DNA from: Inhella gelatinilytica
GTDB lineage: Bacteria; Pseudomonadota; Gammaproteobacteria; Burkholderiales; Burkholderiaceae_C
Assembly: GCF_016093295.1 (NCBI RefSeq)
Contig: NZ_JAEDAL010000001.1
Span: 372,001 to 436,000 of the forward strand
Direction: 5' to 3'
DNA: 64,000 nt
Every line of letters begins with the position of its first letter. Within the stretch, counting starts at the first letter, position 1. A program made the position numbers and the translations under genes. Shown in pieces: positions 17,438 through 26,522 of the stretch. The notes under the pieces were generated by a model. It saw nothing but the letters and a program-made list of their open reading frames with translations. It was not told the origin of the DNA and did not search any database.

Positions 17438-18070
17438 TCAGCCCAACACCAGCCGCACCCCAAGCCCCACAAAGACCACCCCCGCCGCCCGATCCAACCA
17501 CATAGCGATCCCAGGCTTTTGTTGCAGGCGCTGGCCGATCGCCCCAGCGAACCAACCCAACAGCCCAAATAAGGCGGCCGCCTGCAATGTGAAGATCACC
17601 CCAAGCTGGGCCAATTGCCAACCCACCGGGCCCCGAGCCGGTTGAACAAACTGCGGCAAGAACGCCAGGAAGAAGAGCACCACCTTCGGGTTGATGGCGT
17701 TGGCCACCAACCCCTTGAGAAACAAGCGCCCCAGCGATTCCGACGAGACGCCCTGGGACCCAACCGAGGCCCCTCCAGCGCTGCGCAGGGCCTGGACCCC
17801 CATCCAAACCAAATACAGCCCACCGGCCACTTTGAGCGCCAGGAACGCGGCGGGGCTGGCCGCCACCAAGGCGCTCACCCCCAAGACCGCCAAGAGGGTG
17901 TGATTCAGGCACCCCAGCGCGCAGCCGAGCCCAAAGACCAAACCCGCCCATCGCCCCCGCGACATGCCCAAACCGAGCACCATCAGGTTGTCAGGGCCTG
18001 GCGAGGCGGTGACCACCAGGGCGGCCAACAAGAAGGCAAGGGCTTGATCGGGGCTGAGCATGGCGGTCAT
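17438..18070 (-). CDS. LysE/RhtB-family amino acid exporter
   Basis: 210 aa with six hydrophobic helices. The family signature VVTASPGPDNLMVLGLGMSR lies near the N-terminus, with AINPKVVLFFLAFLPQFV in the middle. It exports amino acids or derivatives such as homoserine lactone across the inner membrane; the substrate cannot be told. It is divergent from the acyl-CoA synthetase gene. Confidence 0.9.
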   Translation of the reverse strand: MTAMLSPDQALAFLLAALVVTASPGPDNLMVLGLGMSRGRWAGLVFGLGCALGCLNHTLLAVLGVSALVAASPAAFLALKVAGGLYLVWMGVQALRSAGGASVGSQGVSSESLGRLFLKGLVANAINPKVVLFFLAFLPQFVQPARGPVGWQLAQLGVIFTLQAAALFGLLGWFAGAIGQRLQQKPGIAMWLDRAAGVVFVGLGVRLVLG

Positions 18071-18072
18071 CT

Positions 18073-18105
18073 TAGGGAAGGCCCCGGGCCTAGGCCAATT
18101 CCCTA
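18073..18105. promoter_or_regulatory. Inverted repeat between lysE-like and fadD-like genes
   Basis: TAGGGAA (18073-18079) and TTCCCTA (18099-18105) form a perfect 7-bp inverted repeat around a 19-nt GC-rich spacer that itself contains GGCC repeats. It lies in the 89-bp divergent promoter region, just upstream of the LysE start at 18070. It is a candidate operator for either gene; no cognate regulator is adjacent. Confidence 0.35.
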
Positions 18106-18159
18106 GCCCCAGGGGGCGGCTCGGCTCGCAGAATCCATCGGTCCTGCACAGGAGGCGAC

Positions 18160-19836
18160 GTGGAAAAACTGTGGCTCAAGCACTATTCGGACGGCGTGCC
18201 GGCCGACATCGACCCAGGGCGGTACGCCAGTCTGGTGGACTTGATCGAAACGGCGTTTGCCCATCATGGCCCCAAGCCCGCCTACAAGATGATGGGGGCG
18301 AGCAAGAGTTTTGCGCAACTAGACGATTCGTCTCGCGCGCTCGCCGCTTACCTGCAAAGCCTGGGGCTGACCAAAGGGGATCGGGTCGCCATCATGATGC
18401 CCAACATCTTTCAGTACCCGGTGGCCATCGCTGCGGTGCTGCGCGCGGGTTTTGTGGCGGTGAATGTCAACCCGCTCTACACCCCCCGCGAGCTGGAGCA
18501 CCAACTCAAGGACAGCGGCGCCAAAGCCCTCATCATTGTTGAAAACTTCTTGGCCACGTTCAAAGAGGTGGCCGAGAGAGTGCCCACAAAGCACGTCGTG
18601 CTGGCCGCCATCGGGGACAGCTTTGGCTTCCTCAAAGGCCTGGTCATCAACTACGTGGTGCGCAAGAAGAACAACCTCCAGCCGCTGGAGCTTCCCGGCA
18701 TGGTGCGCTTCAATGACGCCGTCAAGCGCGGCCGCGCGCTCCCCTACCAGCGGCCGGATTTGAAAGCCGACGACATCGCCCTGTTGCAGTACACGGGGGG
18801 CACAACGGGGGTCAGCAAGGGCGCGGTGCTGTTGCACCGCAACCTGGTGGCCAATGTGTTGCAGGCCGAAGCCTGGTATCAGCCCGCGCTGAAAAAGATT
18901 CCCGCGGGGGAACAAGCGCACACGGTCTGCGCACTGCCGCTGTATCACATCTTCGGTTTCACGGCGAATCTGATGCTCTCCCTGCACATGGGCGGCGTCA
19001 ATGTGTTGATTCCCAACCCGCGAGACATTCCCGCCGTGTTCAAGGAGCTCAGTGCGCATCGGATTCACAGCTTCCCGGCGGTGAATACCTTGTTCAACGC
19101 CATGGCGAATCACCCGGACTTCAACAGCGTGGACTGGAGCCATCTGGTGATTTGCGTGGGCGGCGGCATGGCCGTTCAGCAGGCGACAGCGAAGCTCTGG
19201 CTGGAGAAAACCGGCTGCCCGATTTGCGAGGGCTATGGGCTGTCGGAAACCTCACCGGTGGCCACCTGCAACCCGACGGACAGCACGGCCTACACCGGCA
19301 CGATTGGGCTGCCGGTCTGCAACACCGAACTGAAGCTATTGGACGACGAAGGCCACGAATCGGCGCCAGGGCAGCCAGGTGAGATCGCCATCAAGGGCCC
19401 CCAGGTGATGGCGGGATATTGGCAGCGGCCTGACGAGACCGCCAAGGTGATGACGGCCGATGGTTTCTTCCGCACCGGCGATGTGGGCATCGTGGACGAG
19501 CGCGGTTACTTCAAGATCGTGGACCGCAAGAAGGACATGATCCTGGTGTCGGGTTTCAATGTTTATCCCAATGAAATTGAAGACGTGTTGACGCAAATGC
19601 CCGGCATCTTGGAGTGTGCCGCCGTGGGGGTTCCGGATGAAAAGGCCGGGGAGGCAGTCAAGGTCGTGCTGGTGAAAAAGGACGCGGCCGTCACCGAGGC
19701 CGCCGTGCGCGCGTATTGCGAGGCCAATCTCACCGGCTACAAACGGCCCAAGATCGTGGAGTTCCGCGACGAGCTGCCCAAAACACCGGTCGGAAAAATC
19801 TTGCGCCGGGAACTGCGGGACAAGCCCACGGCCTGA
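18160..19836 (+). CDS. fadD: Long-chain-fatty-acid-CoA ligase
   Basis: 558 aa ANL-superfamily acyl-CoA synthetase. It has the P-loop YTGGTTGVSKGAVL, A5 motif GYGLSETSPV, A7/A8 YFRTGDVG-type FFRTGDVGIVDERGYFKIVDRKKD, broken here into RTGDVG and IVDRKKDMI, and the C-terminal catalytic Lys in PKTPVGKILRRELR. It activates fatty acids to acyl-CoA for beta-oxidation or lipid synthesis at the membrane face. The GTG start at 18160 has AGGAGG 6 nt upstream. Length and N-terminal EKLWLKHYSDGVPADID match the proteobacterial FadD group. Confidence 0.92.
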   Translation: MEKLWLKHYSDGVPADIDPGRYASLVDLIETAFAHHGPKPAYKMMGASKSFAQLDDSSRALAAYLQSLGLTKGDRVAIMMPNIFQYPVAIAAVLRAGFVAVNVNPLYTPRELEHQLKDSGAKALIIVENFLATFKEVAERVPTKHVVLAAIGDSFGFLKGLVINYVVRKKNNLQPLELPGMVRFNDAVKRGRALPYQRPDLKADDIALLQYTGGTTGVSKGAVLLHRNLVANVLQAEAWYQPALKKIPAGEQAHTVCALPLYHIFGFTANLMLSLHMGGVNVLIPNPRDIPAVFKELSAHRIHSFPAVNTLFNAMANHPDFNSVDWSHLVICVGGGMAVQQATAKLWLEKTGCPICEGYGLSETSPVATCNPTDSTAYTGTIGLPVCNTELKLLDDEGHESAPGQPGEIAIKGPQVMAGYWQRPDETAKVMTADGFFRTGDVGIVDERGYFKIVDRKKDMILVSGFNVYPNEIEDVLTQMPGILECAAVGVPDEKAGEAVKVVLVKKDAAVTEAAVRAYCEANLTGYKRPKIVEFRDELPKTPVGKILRRELRDKPTA

Positions 19837-19859
19837 ATTCCAACTCCCGCCGGGGGCCT

Positions 19860-20582
19860 TTAGGGACTGCGTCGGCGCCGCAGGCTGCGGCGGGCCGCCA
19901 GTACCGCCAACACCAGGCCCGTTAGCGTCAGCCCCAGCGCCAGCGCCGTGGCCCCCTGGATGAGCGGGTGGTTGAAGTCTTCGCCCTCGCTGTAGTCCAT
20001 CAAGTGCAGCCGCCAGAAAAAGTCGTAGAGCACCCAGGCGTCGTTGCGGACCGCCAGCAACTCGCCGCTGCGCGCATCCACGTACAAGCGCGTGCGGCGG
20101 GCATCGTCGAAGTGGACGCACCACAGGGGTCGCGCCCCCGGCAACTCGCGCACGATGCCCAGTCGACGGGGCGCGCGCTCCAAGCGCTCGATACGGATCG
20201 CACGCTCCGCAGGACCTCGGTACACCTGCCGAGCAAATTCACGCACGGCGGCTTCGTCCGGCGGACTCAGCGTCTGCCCCGCCATGTCCACCCAGCGCTC
20301 GCCCTCGGCCAACCGCAGGCGCAGCGCCGGCCCTCGGGCCGTGGCCACACTGCTGACCTGCAACACCTGCCCCCCTTCCCGGTCCAGGTGCGCCGCCAGA
20401 GCGGCCGCCCACCCCGCAGGCAGCCGCACCACCGGACGGGCGACGTCGGCCTCCGCTTTCACCCAGGCCTTGAAGGGGACCCAGCTAAAAATGACACCGC
20501 CCAGCACCCAGGCCAGCACCTGCACGGCCACGATCCACCCCAGCCAGCGGTGCCAACGAAAGAAACGGGCGCCCCACGTCAT
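19860..20582 (-). CDS. PepSY-domain membrane protein
   Basis: 240 aa. There is an N-terminal membrane helix (WHRWLGWIVAVQVLAWVLGGVIFSW region, residues 9-33), a periplasmic region with PepSY character (RLYVDARSGELLAVRNDAW), and a C-terminal helix (TALALGLTLTGLVLAVLAARR) with an Arg-rich tail. It resembles the minimal PepSY-TM proteins often linked to iron uptake or flavin reductases, but no such partner is adjacent. It is divergent from rsmE. Confidence 0.75.
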   Translation of the reverse strand: MTWGARFFRWHRWLGWIVAVQVLAWVLGGVIFSWVPFKAWVKAEADVARPVVRLPAGWAAALAAHLDREGGQVLQVSSVATARGPALRLRLAEGERWVDMAGQTLSPPDEAAVREFARQVYRGPAERAIRIERLERAPRRLGIVRELPGARPLWCVHFDDARRTRLYVDARSGELLAVRNDAWVLYDFFWRLHLMDYSEGEDFNHPLIQGATALALGLTLTGLVLAVLAARRSLRRRRSP

Positions 20583-20595
20583 GATGATCCTTTGT

Positions 20596-20622
20596 GTTCA
20601 GTGCGTTCAAACGGTTCAAGTG
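20596..20622. repeat. Three 9-bp direct repeats starting GTTCA
   Basis: GTTCA occurs at 20596, 20605 and 20614, exactly 9 bp apart, as three tandem 9-mers (gttcagtgc, gttcaaacg, gttcaagtg). They lie in the 90-bp divergent region, 14 bp upstream of the PepSY gene start and 51-77 bp upstream of rsmE. This could be an operator with repeated half-sites or a chance low-complexity run. Confidence 0.4.
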
Positions 20623-20672
20623 GGTCGCGATCGTAGCCAGCCCAGCGATGATGTCGGCTTGGAGATTTCGCG

Positions 20673-21401
20673 ATGAATGCCCGCTTCTACATTGACCTGC
20701 CCCTTGGGCCCGAAGGCCAGGAACTGGACTTGCCCCCGGGCCCCGCCCGCCACGTGCAGGTGCTGCGCGCGCAGCCGGGCGATGTGCTGCGCTGCTTTGA
20801 CGGGCGCAGCGACCTCGAGTGGCAGGCCGAGGTGCTGGTCATGGGGCGCCAAACCGTGCGCGTGAAGCTGCTGAGCGCCCGCGCGCTTGACCATGAACTG
20901 CCCGCACCGCTGCATCTGGCCCTGGTCATGCCCGCCAACGATCGCATGGACTTCCTCGTGGAAAAAGCGACCGAGTTGGGCGCTGTCTCCCTCCAACCGC
21001 TGATGAGCGAGCGCTCGGTGCTGCGACTCTCGAGCGAGCGGGCCGAAAAAAAGCGCGCTCATTGGCAGGGCGTGGCGCAAGCGGCCGCCGAGCAATGCGA
21101 ACGGGTTCGCGTCCCGCACATCGGCCCCGTCCAGACCTTGAGCCACTGGCTGAGTCAGCTGCCCGCCACGCCCCCCGGGGAGTGTCGCTGGGTGCTCAGC
21201 CCCGGCGCCCCTGCCGCCCGCCGTTCGGCGACTTCAGGCGCACTGCTCAGCCTCTCGGGGCCCGAGGGCGGGCTGAGCGCAACAGAGGAAGAGGCGGCCC
21301 TTCGCGCGGGCTTTGTCCGCGTGGGCCTGGGCCCGCGCGTGCTGCGCGCTGATACGGCGCCGCTGGCCTTACTGGCTTGGTGGGGTCTCAACGGCCTTTG
21401 A
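20673..21401 (+). CDS. rsmE: 16S rRNA (uracil1498-N3)-methyltransferase
   Basis: 242 aa SPOUT methyltransferase that modifies U1498 of 16S rRNA. An N-terminal PUA-like domain (ARHVQVLRAQPGDVLRCFDG) is followed by the knot domain, with DFLVEKATELGAVSLQPLMSE split as KATELGA and LQPLMSERSV, LSGPEGGLSATEE, and GLGPRVLRADTAPLALL. Length is normal. Its 3' end overlaps by 33 bp the convergent membrane-protein gene. Confidence 0.95.
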   Translation: MNARFYIDLPLGPEGQELDLPPGPARHVQVLRAQPGDVLRCFDGRSDLEWQAEVLVMGRQTVRVKLLSARALDHELPAPLHLALVMPANDRMDFLVEKATELGAVSLQPLMSERSVLRLSSERAEKKRAHWQGVAQAAAEQCERVRVPHIGPVQTLSHWLSQLPATPPGECRWVLSPGAPAARRSATSGALLSLSGPEGGLSATEEEAALRAGFVRVGLGPRVLRADTAPLALLAWWGLNGL

Positions 21402-21833
21402 GGACCGCGTCGCAGAGCCCATCCGCCGACGTTCCCACTGCACCACGGCCCAGCCGCTGAGGGGCACACCGAGCAGGCCAGCCAGCGTCATCCAGGTGGG
21501 GTGTGGGATAGCGGCCAGATTCGCCGCCGTGGCCAGCCATATGACCCCAGCAACACCCAAGCCCACGGAGGCTTGTTGCGGGGCCACCGCAAACCGGTAG
21601 CCCATCCAGGCCCCAGACGCGGCGCCAGCGCACCAGGCCAAGACCACGGACACCAGCGCGCCCAAGGGCAAACTCTGAATCAAGGCCGCCATGGCCGCTG
21701 GATCTCGGGCATTCACCCCCACGTTGGCGATCGGCCAGATCTGGTGACTGGCGGTTTCCACCGTAGCAATGACCGCCACGGCGACCATCATGCCGGCCAA
21801 CAGGGCCAGCAGGGCGCGAAAAACAGGTTTCAT
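21369..21833 (-). CDS. Predicted membrane protein, unknown function
   Basis: 154 aa with four hydrophobic segments (about 7-27, 53-78, 91-108 and 115-132), so it is probably a four-helix inner-membrane protein. The first helix could double as a signal anchor. I do not recognise a named family, though small bacterial proteins with this helix pattern are common. It starts on the stop codon of the solute-binding gene (ATGA), making it the last gene of the argS-rpoN train, and its C-terminal 11 codons overlap rsmE on the opposite strand. Confidence 0.7.
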   Translation of the reverse strand: MKPVFRALLALLAGMMVAVAVIATVETASHQIWPIANVGVNARDPAAMAALIQSLPLGALVSVVLAWCAGAASGAWMGYRFAVAPQQASVGLGVAGVIWLATAANLAAIPHPTWMTLAGLLGVPLSGWAVVQWERRRMGSATRSSKAVETPPSQ

Positions 21834-23077
21834 GGGTTCATTGTGGGGGAGCGGCGCAACGCTTCAAGTCGCTGCTGCGTTTGCGACACCGTCAAGCGTC
21901 GCTCATGGAAGTCGCGCAGCACCGCCAGAGCGGGGTTGGAGAACGCCCCCGGAGCGTCGCGATCAAAGTACTGGGTGCTGCCCCCGGCGGCCTGGGCCAG
22001 CACCTGGGCACCCGCCTGAATCAGCGGGCTCGCACCCAATTGAGCCCCTCGATGCGGGGGAATCATGCCCATCGCCTGATTGATTTGGGTCTGCACCCGG
22101 GCCTGGGCCGCAAATCGCAGGAACTGCATCGCCCGCTTCGGATTGCGTGCGTGGCGCGGCACGATCAACACGTCCAGCGGCGCCACCTCGGCCGGCGGCT
22201 GCCGCGCGTCCAAGGTCGGAAACGGAAAGTACCCCAGGTCACGGCGAACCGCCGGCGGGAATTGAAGGGCGGCGAAATTGCCCATGAGGATGGTGCCCGT
22301 CAGCCCGCGCGACACATAGGGCAAGGCCTGCCGCCAATCCCGCGCGGACGCCCCGGCCTGGAAGTCCCCGCGCTCCATGAGTTGGGCCCAGCGCGACAAA
22401 GTCGCCGCCACCCGCGGATCCAACCAACTCTGACGCCCCGCCAGCAGGTCCAAGTGAAAGGCTCGCCCATGCAAGCGCAGGTTGAAATAGTCGAACCACC
22501 CGCCCAAAGGCCACAGGTCGGCGGCCCCCAATCCAATCGGCGCCAGCCCTGCCGCTCGGAGTTGATCGTTTAGTTTGAGCCAGCCCTCCCAGTCCACGGG
22601 CGGACTGAGGCCAAGCCGCTCGAACACCGAGCGTCGGTAATAAAAGCCCCACTGATAGGTCGACAACGGCAGGGCGTACACCCGCCCCCGAACCCGCACG
22701 GCGTCCAGGGCGGCGGGCAGAAACGATTCGGCCCACTGGCCTTCCCGCGCCACATCGTCCAGCGGTTCAATGAGGCCCGCCTCCACCCACTCCGCCAAGC
22801 GGTGCCCCGCGAACCACAGCATCACGTCGGCCGTGGGCTGGGCTCGAAGGTGCTTTTCGAATTCCTCTTTGTAGGTGGCCTGATCCAGTTCCCGACTGCT
22901 GGGCCGCGGTCCCTCAAACTGTTGGGCGAATTCGCCCACCAAGCGCACCCACAAATCACGCTGTTCGCCGGTGGAGAACATCCACAACACGGACAACGCG
23001 TTGTCACGGGCGGCCGCCGCCACCGTGCGGGTGGCCCCCAAGGCCCACGCGGTCGCCAGCAGCGCCCGCCGATCCAC
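21830..23077 (-). CDS. ABC-type sugar-binding protein (SBP family 1), orphan
   Basis: 415 aa family-1 extracellular solute-binding protein. The N-terminus DRRALLATAWALGATRTVAA looks like a signal peptide with a Tat-like twin-Arg. The mature part has LSVLWMFSTGEQRDLW, the typical RVYALPLSTYQWGFYYRR with W/Y ligand contacts, and PPVDWEGWLKLNDQLRAAG. The GTG at 23077, 2 bp after the methyltransferase stop, is the likely start; it would remove an extension that overlaps that gene. No permease or ATPase is nearby, so it may serve a transporter elsewhere or a sensor kinase. Confidence 0.78.
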   Translation of the reverse strand: MDRRALLATAWALGATRTVAAAARDNALSVLWMFSTGEQRDLWVRLVGEFAQQFEGPRPSSRELDQATYKEEFEKHLRAQPTADVMLWFAGHRLAEWVEAGLIEPLDDVAREGQWAESFLPAALDAVRVRGRVYALPLSTYQWGFYYRRSVFERLGLSPPVDWEGWLKLNDQLRAAGLAPIGLGAADLWPLGGWFDYFNLRLHGRAFHLDLLAGRQSWLDPRVAATLSRWAQLMERGDFQAGASARDWRQALPYVSRGLTGTILMGNFAALQFPPAVRRDLGYFPFPTLDARQPPAEVAPLDVLIVPRHARNPKRAMQFLRFAAQARVQTQINQAMGMIPPHRGAQLGASPLIQAGAQVLAQAAGGSTQYFDRDAPGAFSNPALAVLRDFHERRLTVSQTQQRLEALRRSPTMNP

Positions 23078-23079
23078 GG

Positions 23080-24315
23080 TCAGGCCTTGCGGGCCGAGCC
23101 GGCCACCAAGTCGAACCGGAACAAGCGGCATTCAATGGGGCCGTTCCACATGGGAATCTTGCGGCTTTCCTTCAAGCGCATGCGCCCGGGCAGTTCGCGG
23201 TCTGGGGTCAGCATCCACGCGGTCCAGGGGTTGGCGCCGGTGTACTGGCGCTTCCAATGCGCCGCCAAGCGGGAAAAGAAATCATTGCCCTCGGCGATTT
23301 CCCGGGCCGGTCGTTCAACGTGGTCGCCGGCTTTGCCCCGCACCTCGATGCGCTCGCCATAGGGCGGGTTGAGCATCAAGGTACCGGGCAGGTCGGGCGG
23401 CAAGGCAGGGGCCGGACGCTCAAGCGCATCCCCCCCCTGAAAGCGAATCGCGTGCGCCACGCCAGCACGCTCCGCGTTGCGTTGGGCAAAATCCACCATG
23501 CGGAAAGCCACATCGCTGGCAAAGATGGGGACCGCCGGAGGATGCTCTTGGGCCTTGGCCTCCGCCAACAGGCGCTGCCACTCGGGGAACAATTCGGCGA
23601 AGGGCAACTGATGCGCAAACGCGAACTCGCGTTGCCGCCCCGGCGCCATGCCACAAGCCAACTGGGCCGCCTCAATGGCGATGGTGCCACTGCCACAGCA
23701 GGGGTCGTTCAAAGCGCCGCCGCTCTCGGGCGTACCGCGCCAACCCGCCGCCGCCAGCATGGCCGCCGCCAGGGTTTCTTTCAGCGGCGCATCGCCCTTG
23801 TCGTAACGCCATCCCCGCTTGAACAGGGGTTCGCCACTGGTGTCGGCGTAGAGCGTGGCGTGTTCGGCTTCCAAGTGCAGCAAGAGCGGCAAATCCGGGT
23901 GGCGGGTGTCCACGCTGGGCCGCGCACCATGGGCGTCGCGCAGGCGGTCACAGAGGGCGTCTTTCACTTTGAGGGCTGCAAAGTGCAAGCTCTTGAGCGG
24001 ACTTTGACGCGCCGTGCAATCGACGCGAAAGCGATGGTCCGGGGTCAACCAAGCGTCCCAGTCGACCTCGCCCGCCAGTCGGTAGAGGTCCGCCTCGTCG
24101 CGATAGCGACCGTGGGCCAACTCCACCAGGACGCGCGTGGCCAAGCGACTGTGGAGGTTCAAACGCATGGCATCAATCAAGCCAGCCCGCAACACGCGCA
24201 CCCCGCCGCGTGCTGGATCGGGTTTGTAGCCGAGCTGCTGCAACTCGTCCGCCAGCAGCGGTTCAACCCCCCCGGGGCAGGGCAAAAACAAGACGTGGGA
24301 CGCAGGTGCAGGCAT
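23080..24315 (-). CDS. THUMP-domain rRNA guanine-N2 methyltransferase (RlmL N-domain-like)
   Basis: 411 aa. An N-terminal THUMP RNA-binding domain (about 45-165) is followed by a Rossmann methyltransferase domain with FKRGWRYDKGDAPLKETLAA, cut here to KRGWRYDKGDAPLKE, the SAM motif NDPCCGSGTIAIEAA, and the catalytic NPPYGER. This matches the m2G2445 methyltransferase half of RlmKL; the RlmK half is absent, as in many betaproteobacteria. It abuts rpoN with no gap. Confidence 0.88.
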   Translation of the reverse strand: MPAPASHVLFLPCPGGVEPLLADELQQLGYKPDPARGGVRVLRAGLIDAMRLNLHSRLATRVLVELAHGRYRDEADLYRLAGEVDWDAWLTPDHRFRVDCTARQSPLKSLHFAALKVKDALCDRLRDAHGARPSVDTRHPDLPLLLHLEAEHATLYADTSGEPLFKRGWRYDKGDAPLKETLAAAMLAAAGWRGTPESGGALNDPCCGSGTIAIEAAQLACGMAPGRQREFAFAHQLPFAELFPEWQRLLAEAKAQEHPPAVPIFASDVAFRMVDFAQRNAERAGVAHAIRFQGGDALERPAPALPPDLPGTLMLNPPYGERIEVRGKAGDHVERPAREIAEGNDFFSRLAAHWKRQYTGANPWTAWMLTPDRELPGRMRLKESRKIPMWNGPIECRLFRFDLVAGSARKA

Positions 24316-25776
24316 TCAGTTCTTTCGGTGGGCCGCCACGGGGATCTTCAGGGCCTCGCGGTATTTGGCGACGGTGCGGCGAGCGCATTGGATGCCCTGG
24401 GCCTCCAACATTTCCGCCAGGGTTTGATCGGACAGGGGTTTGGCCGCATCTTCCGCCTCGATGAACTGGCGAATCAAGGCCCGGACGGCGGTGCTGCTGG
24501 TTTCGCCGCCCGTTTCCGTGGACAGACCTGACCCAAAAAAGTATTTCAGTTCAAACACGCCCTGCGGCGTGGCCATGTACTTGGCCGTGGTCACGCGGGA
24601 CACCGTGGACTCGTGCAACCCCAGTTCTTCAGCAATCTCTCGCAGCACCAAGGGCCGCATCGCGAGTTCCCCATGCTGCAGGAAGCCACTTTGGCGGTCC
24701 ACGATGGCTTGGGCCACCCGCTCGATCGTGTCCAGTCGCTGTTCGATGCTTTTCAGAAAGCCCCGGGCCTCCTGCAGCTGGGCAACCAGCGGCGAGCCGC
24801 GGTTCTGTCGCAAGCACTGGGCGTAGTAGGCGTGAATGCCAATGCGCGGGCGAACGGCCGGGTTGATGCGAACCCGCCAGCCCCGCCCCTGGCGACGCAC
24901 CAGCACGTCCGGCACCACAGGCACCCCCACCTCGGCAGCAAAGGCACGCCCGGGATGGGGCTCCAGTCGCGTGATGAGGCCCAGGGCCTCCCGCAGGGCC
25001 TCGACCGGCGCTCCCGTGAGTTGGGTAAGCCGGCGCCAATCTTTGCGGGCGAGCACCTCCAAGTGCTGCATGCACAAGGTCCGGGCCAGGGCCAGCTGGG
25101 GGTGGTCCCCGTGCTGACGCAGCTGCAAGCTCAGACACTCGGGCAGGGACCGAGCGCCCACGCCCACCGGATCCAAGCTCTGCAACAGTGCCAAGGCGAT
25201 GCGCAGACGGTCCAAGACCTCATCCAAGGCCTCATCCCGCGAAAAATCCTCGGCCAGGGACTCCAGGGGTTCAACGAGGTATCCCCGCTCGTCCAGACAG
25301 CCCATCAGCAGCCGTAAGGCCGCGCGGTCTTCGTCCGCGAGGTTCAAGCCCGCCGTCTGCTGCTCAAGGTGCGCCATCAAACTCAGGAGCGGCGCTGCCG
25401 CCTCCGGGCGGTCGTCGCCCCCTTCGTCGGCCGGGGCGCGACTCGGCAACTCGGCAATGCCATCAAAATCATCGCCCTCCGTGCCGTTGGACCAGTCGTC
25501 GTGCTCGGTGCGTTCGAAGTCATCGGCCACCAGCTCGCGCTCTGTTTCCTCCGAGTCGGCGCGCTCGACCTCGGCCAACCGGTCGGGCAGGAGCCCCTCC
25601 GGCGGGGGCGAACCCTCATCCTCGTCTTGTAGCTCCAGCAGCGGGTTTTGATCCAGCATCTGCTGGATCTCCTGCTGCAGCTCCAGCGTCGAGAGCTGCA
25701 GCAGCCGGATCGACTGCTGCAGCTGCGGCGTGAGCGCCAGGTGGGCGCTCTGACGAAGCTGCAATCCGGCGCGCAT
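24316..25776 (-). CDS. rpoN: RNA polymerase sigma-54 factor
   Basis: 486 aa sigma factor for -24/-12 promoters. The N-terminal Gln/Leu-rich region I (LALTPQLQQSIRLLQLSTLE) contacts bacterial enhancer-binding proteins; an acidic region II spans about 60-125; the core-binding region follows; and the C-terminal DNA-binding domain ends with the RpoN box ARRTVAKYRE. The ATG at 25776 shares a base with the lptB stop (TGATG). The usual neighbours hpf and ptsN do not follow. Confidence 0.96.
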   Translation of the reverse strand: MRAGLQLRQSAHLALTPQLQQSIRLLQLSTLELQQEIQQMLDQNPLLELQDEDEGSPPPEGLLPDRLAEVERADSEETERELVADDFERTEHDDWSNGTEGDDFDGIAELPSRAPADEGGDDRPEAAAPLLSLMAHLEQQTAGLNLADEDRAALRLLMGCLDERGYLVEPLESLAEDFSRDEALDEVLDRLRIALALLQSLDPVGVGARSLPECLSLQLRQHGDHPQLALARTLCMQHLEVLARKDWRRLTQLTGAPVEALREALGLITRLEPHPGRAFAAEVGVPVVPDVLVRRQGRGWRVRINPAVRPRIGIHAYYAQCLRQNRGSPLVAQLQEARGFLKSIEQRLDTIERVAQAIVDRQSGFLQHGELAMRPLVLREIAEELGLHESTVSRVTTAKYMATPQGVFELKYFFGSGLSTETGGETSSTAVRALIRQFIEAEDAAKPLSDQTLAEMLEAQGIQCARRTVAKYREALKIPVAAHRKN

Positions 25777-26522
25777 CACATCTTGAAGTGTTCGCCCAGA
25801 TAGACCTTGCGCACGTCCGGGTTGGCCACGATGGACTCGGGATCGCCTTCGGCCAGCACGGCGCCCTCGCTGATGATGTAGGCGCGGTCGCAAATGCCCA
25901 AGGTTTCACGCACGTTGTGGTCGGTGATCAAGACCCCAATCCCACGCTCACGCAGAAAGTGAATGATGCGCTGAATCTCCAGAACCGCGATCGGATCCAC
26001 CCCGGCGAAGGGCTCGTCCAACAGGATGAAACGGGGCTGCGTCGCCAGGGCTCGGGCAATTTCCACCCGACGACGTTCCCCGCCGGACAAGGCGGGCGCA
26101 GGGGCCGCGCGCAGCTTTTCAATCGACAACTCGTGCAGCAAGCGCTCCAAGGCTTCGTCGATGCGGGCTTTGGCCCACGGCTTGCCCCGCTCATCGACCT
26201 GAAGCTCCAAGACGGCGCGGATGTTTTCCTCGACGTTCAGCTTGCGAAAAATGGACGCCTCTTGCGGCAAGTAGGAGAGCCCCAAGCGCGAGCGCCGGTG
26301 AATGGGTTGATGTTGCACAGCGTGACCATCGATGCGGATCACCCCCGCATCGGCCCGCACCAAACCCACAATCATGTAAAAACTGGTGGTCTTGCCCGCC
26401 CCATTAGGGCCCAGCAAACCGACCACCTCACCCGCATCAACCCGCACGTGCACGTCCTTGACGACTTTGCGCACGCCGTAGCTTTTTTGCAGGCCTTCGG
26501 CCTCCAGGCGGCTGGTCGTCAT
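25776..26522 (-). CDS. lptB: LPS export ABC transporter ATP-binding protein
   Basis: 248 aa ATPase that powers LptFG extraction of lipopolysaccharide from the inner membrane. Walker A is [15 protein letters not shown], the signature motif [16 protein letters not shown], Walker [17 protein letters not shown], and the H-loop [10 protein letters not shown], all canonical LptB. The ATG overlaps the lptA stop (ATGA), and the stop overlaps rpoN. Confidence 0.96.
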   Translation of the reverse strand: MTTSRLEAEGLQKSYGVRKVVKDVHVRVDAGEVVGLLGPNGAGKTTSFYMIVGLVRADAGVIRIDGHAVQHQPIHRRSRLGLSYLPQEASIFRKLNVEENIRAVLELQVDERGKPWAKARIDEALERLLHELSIEKLRAAPAPALSGGERRRVEIARALATQPRFILLDEPFAGVDPIAVLEIQRIIHFLRERGIGVLITDHNVRETLGICDRAYIISEGAVLAEGDPESIVANPDVRKVYLGEHFKM

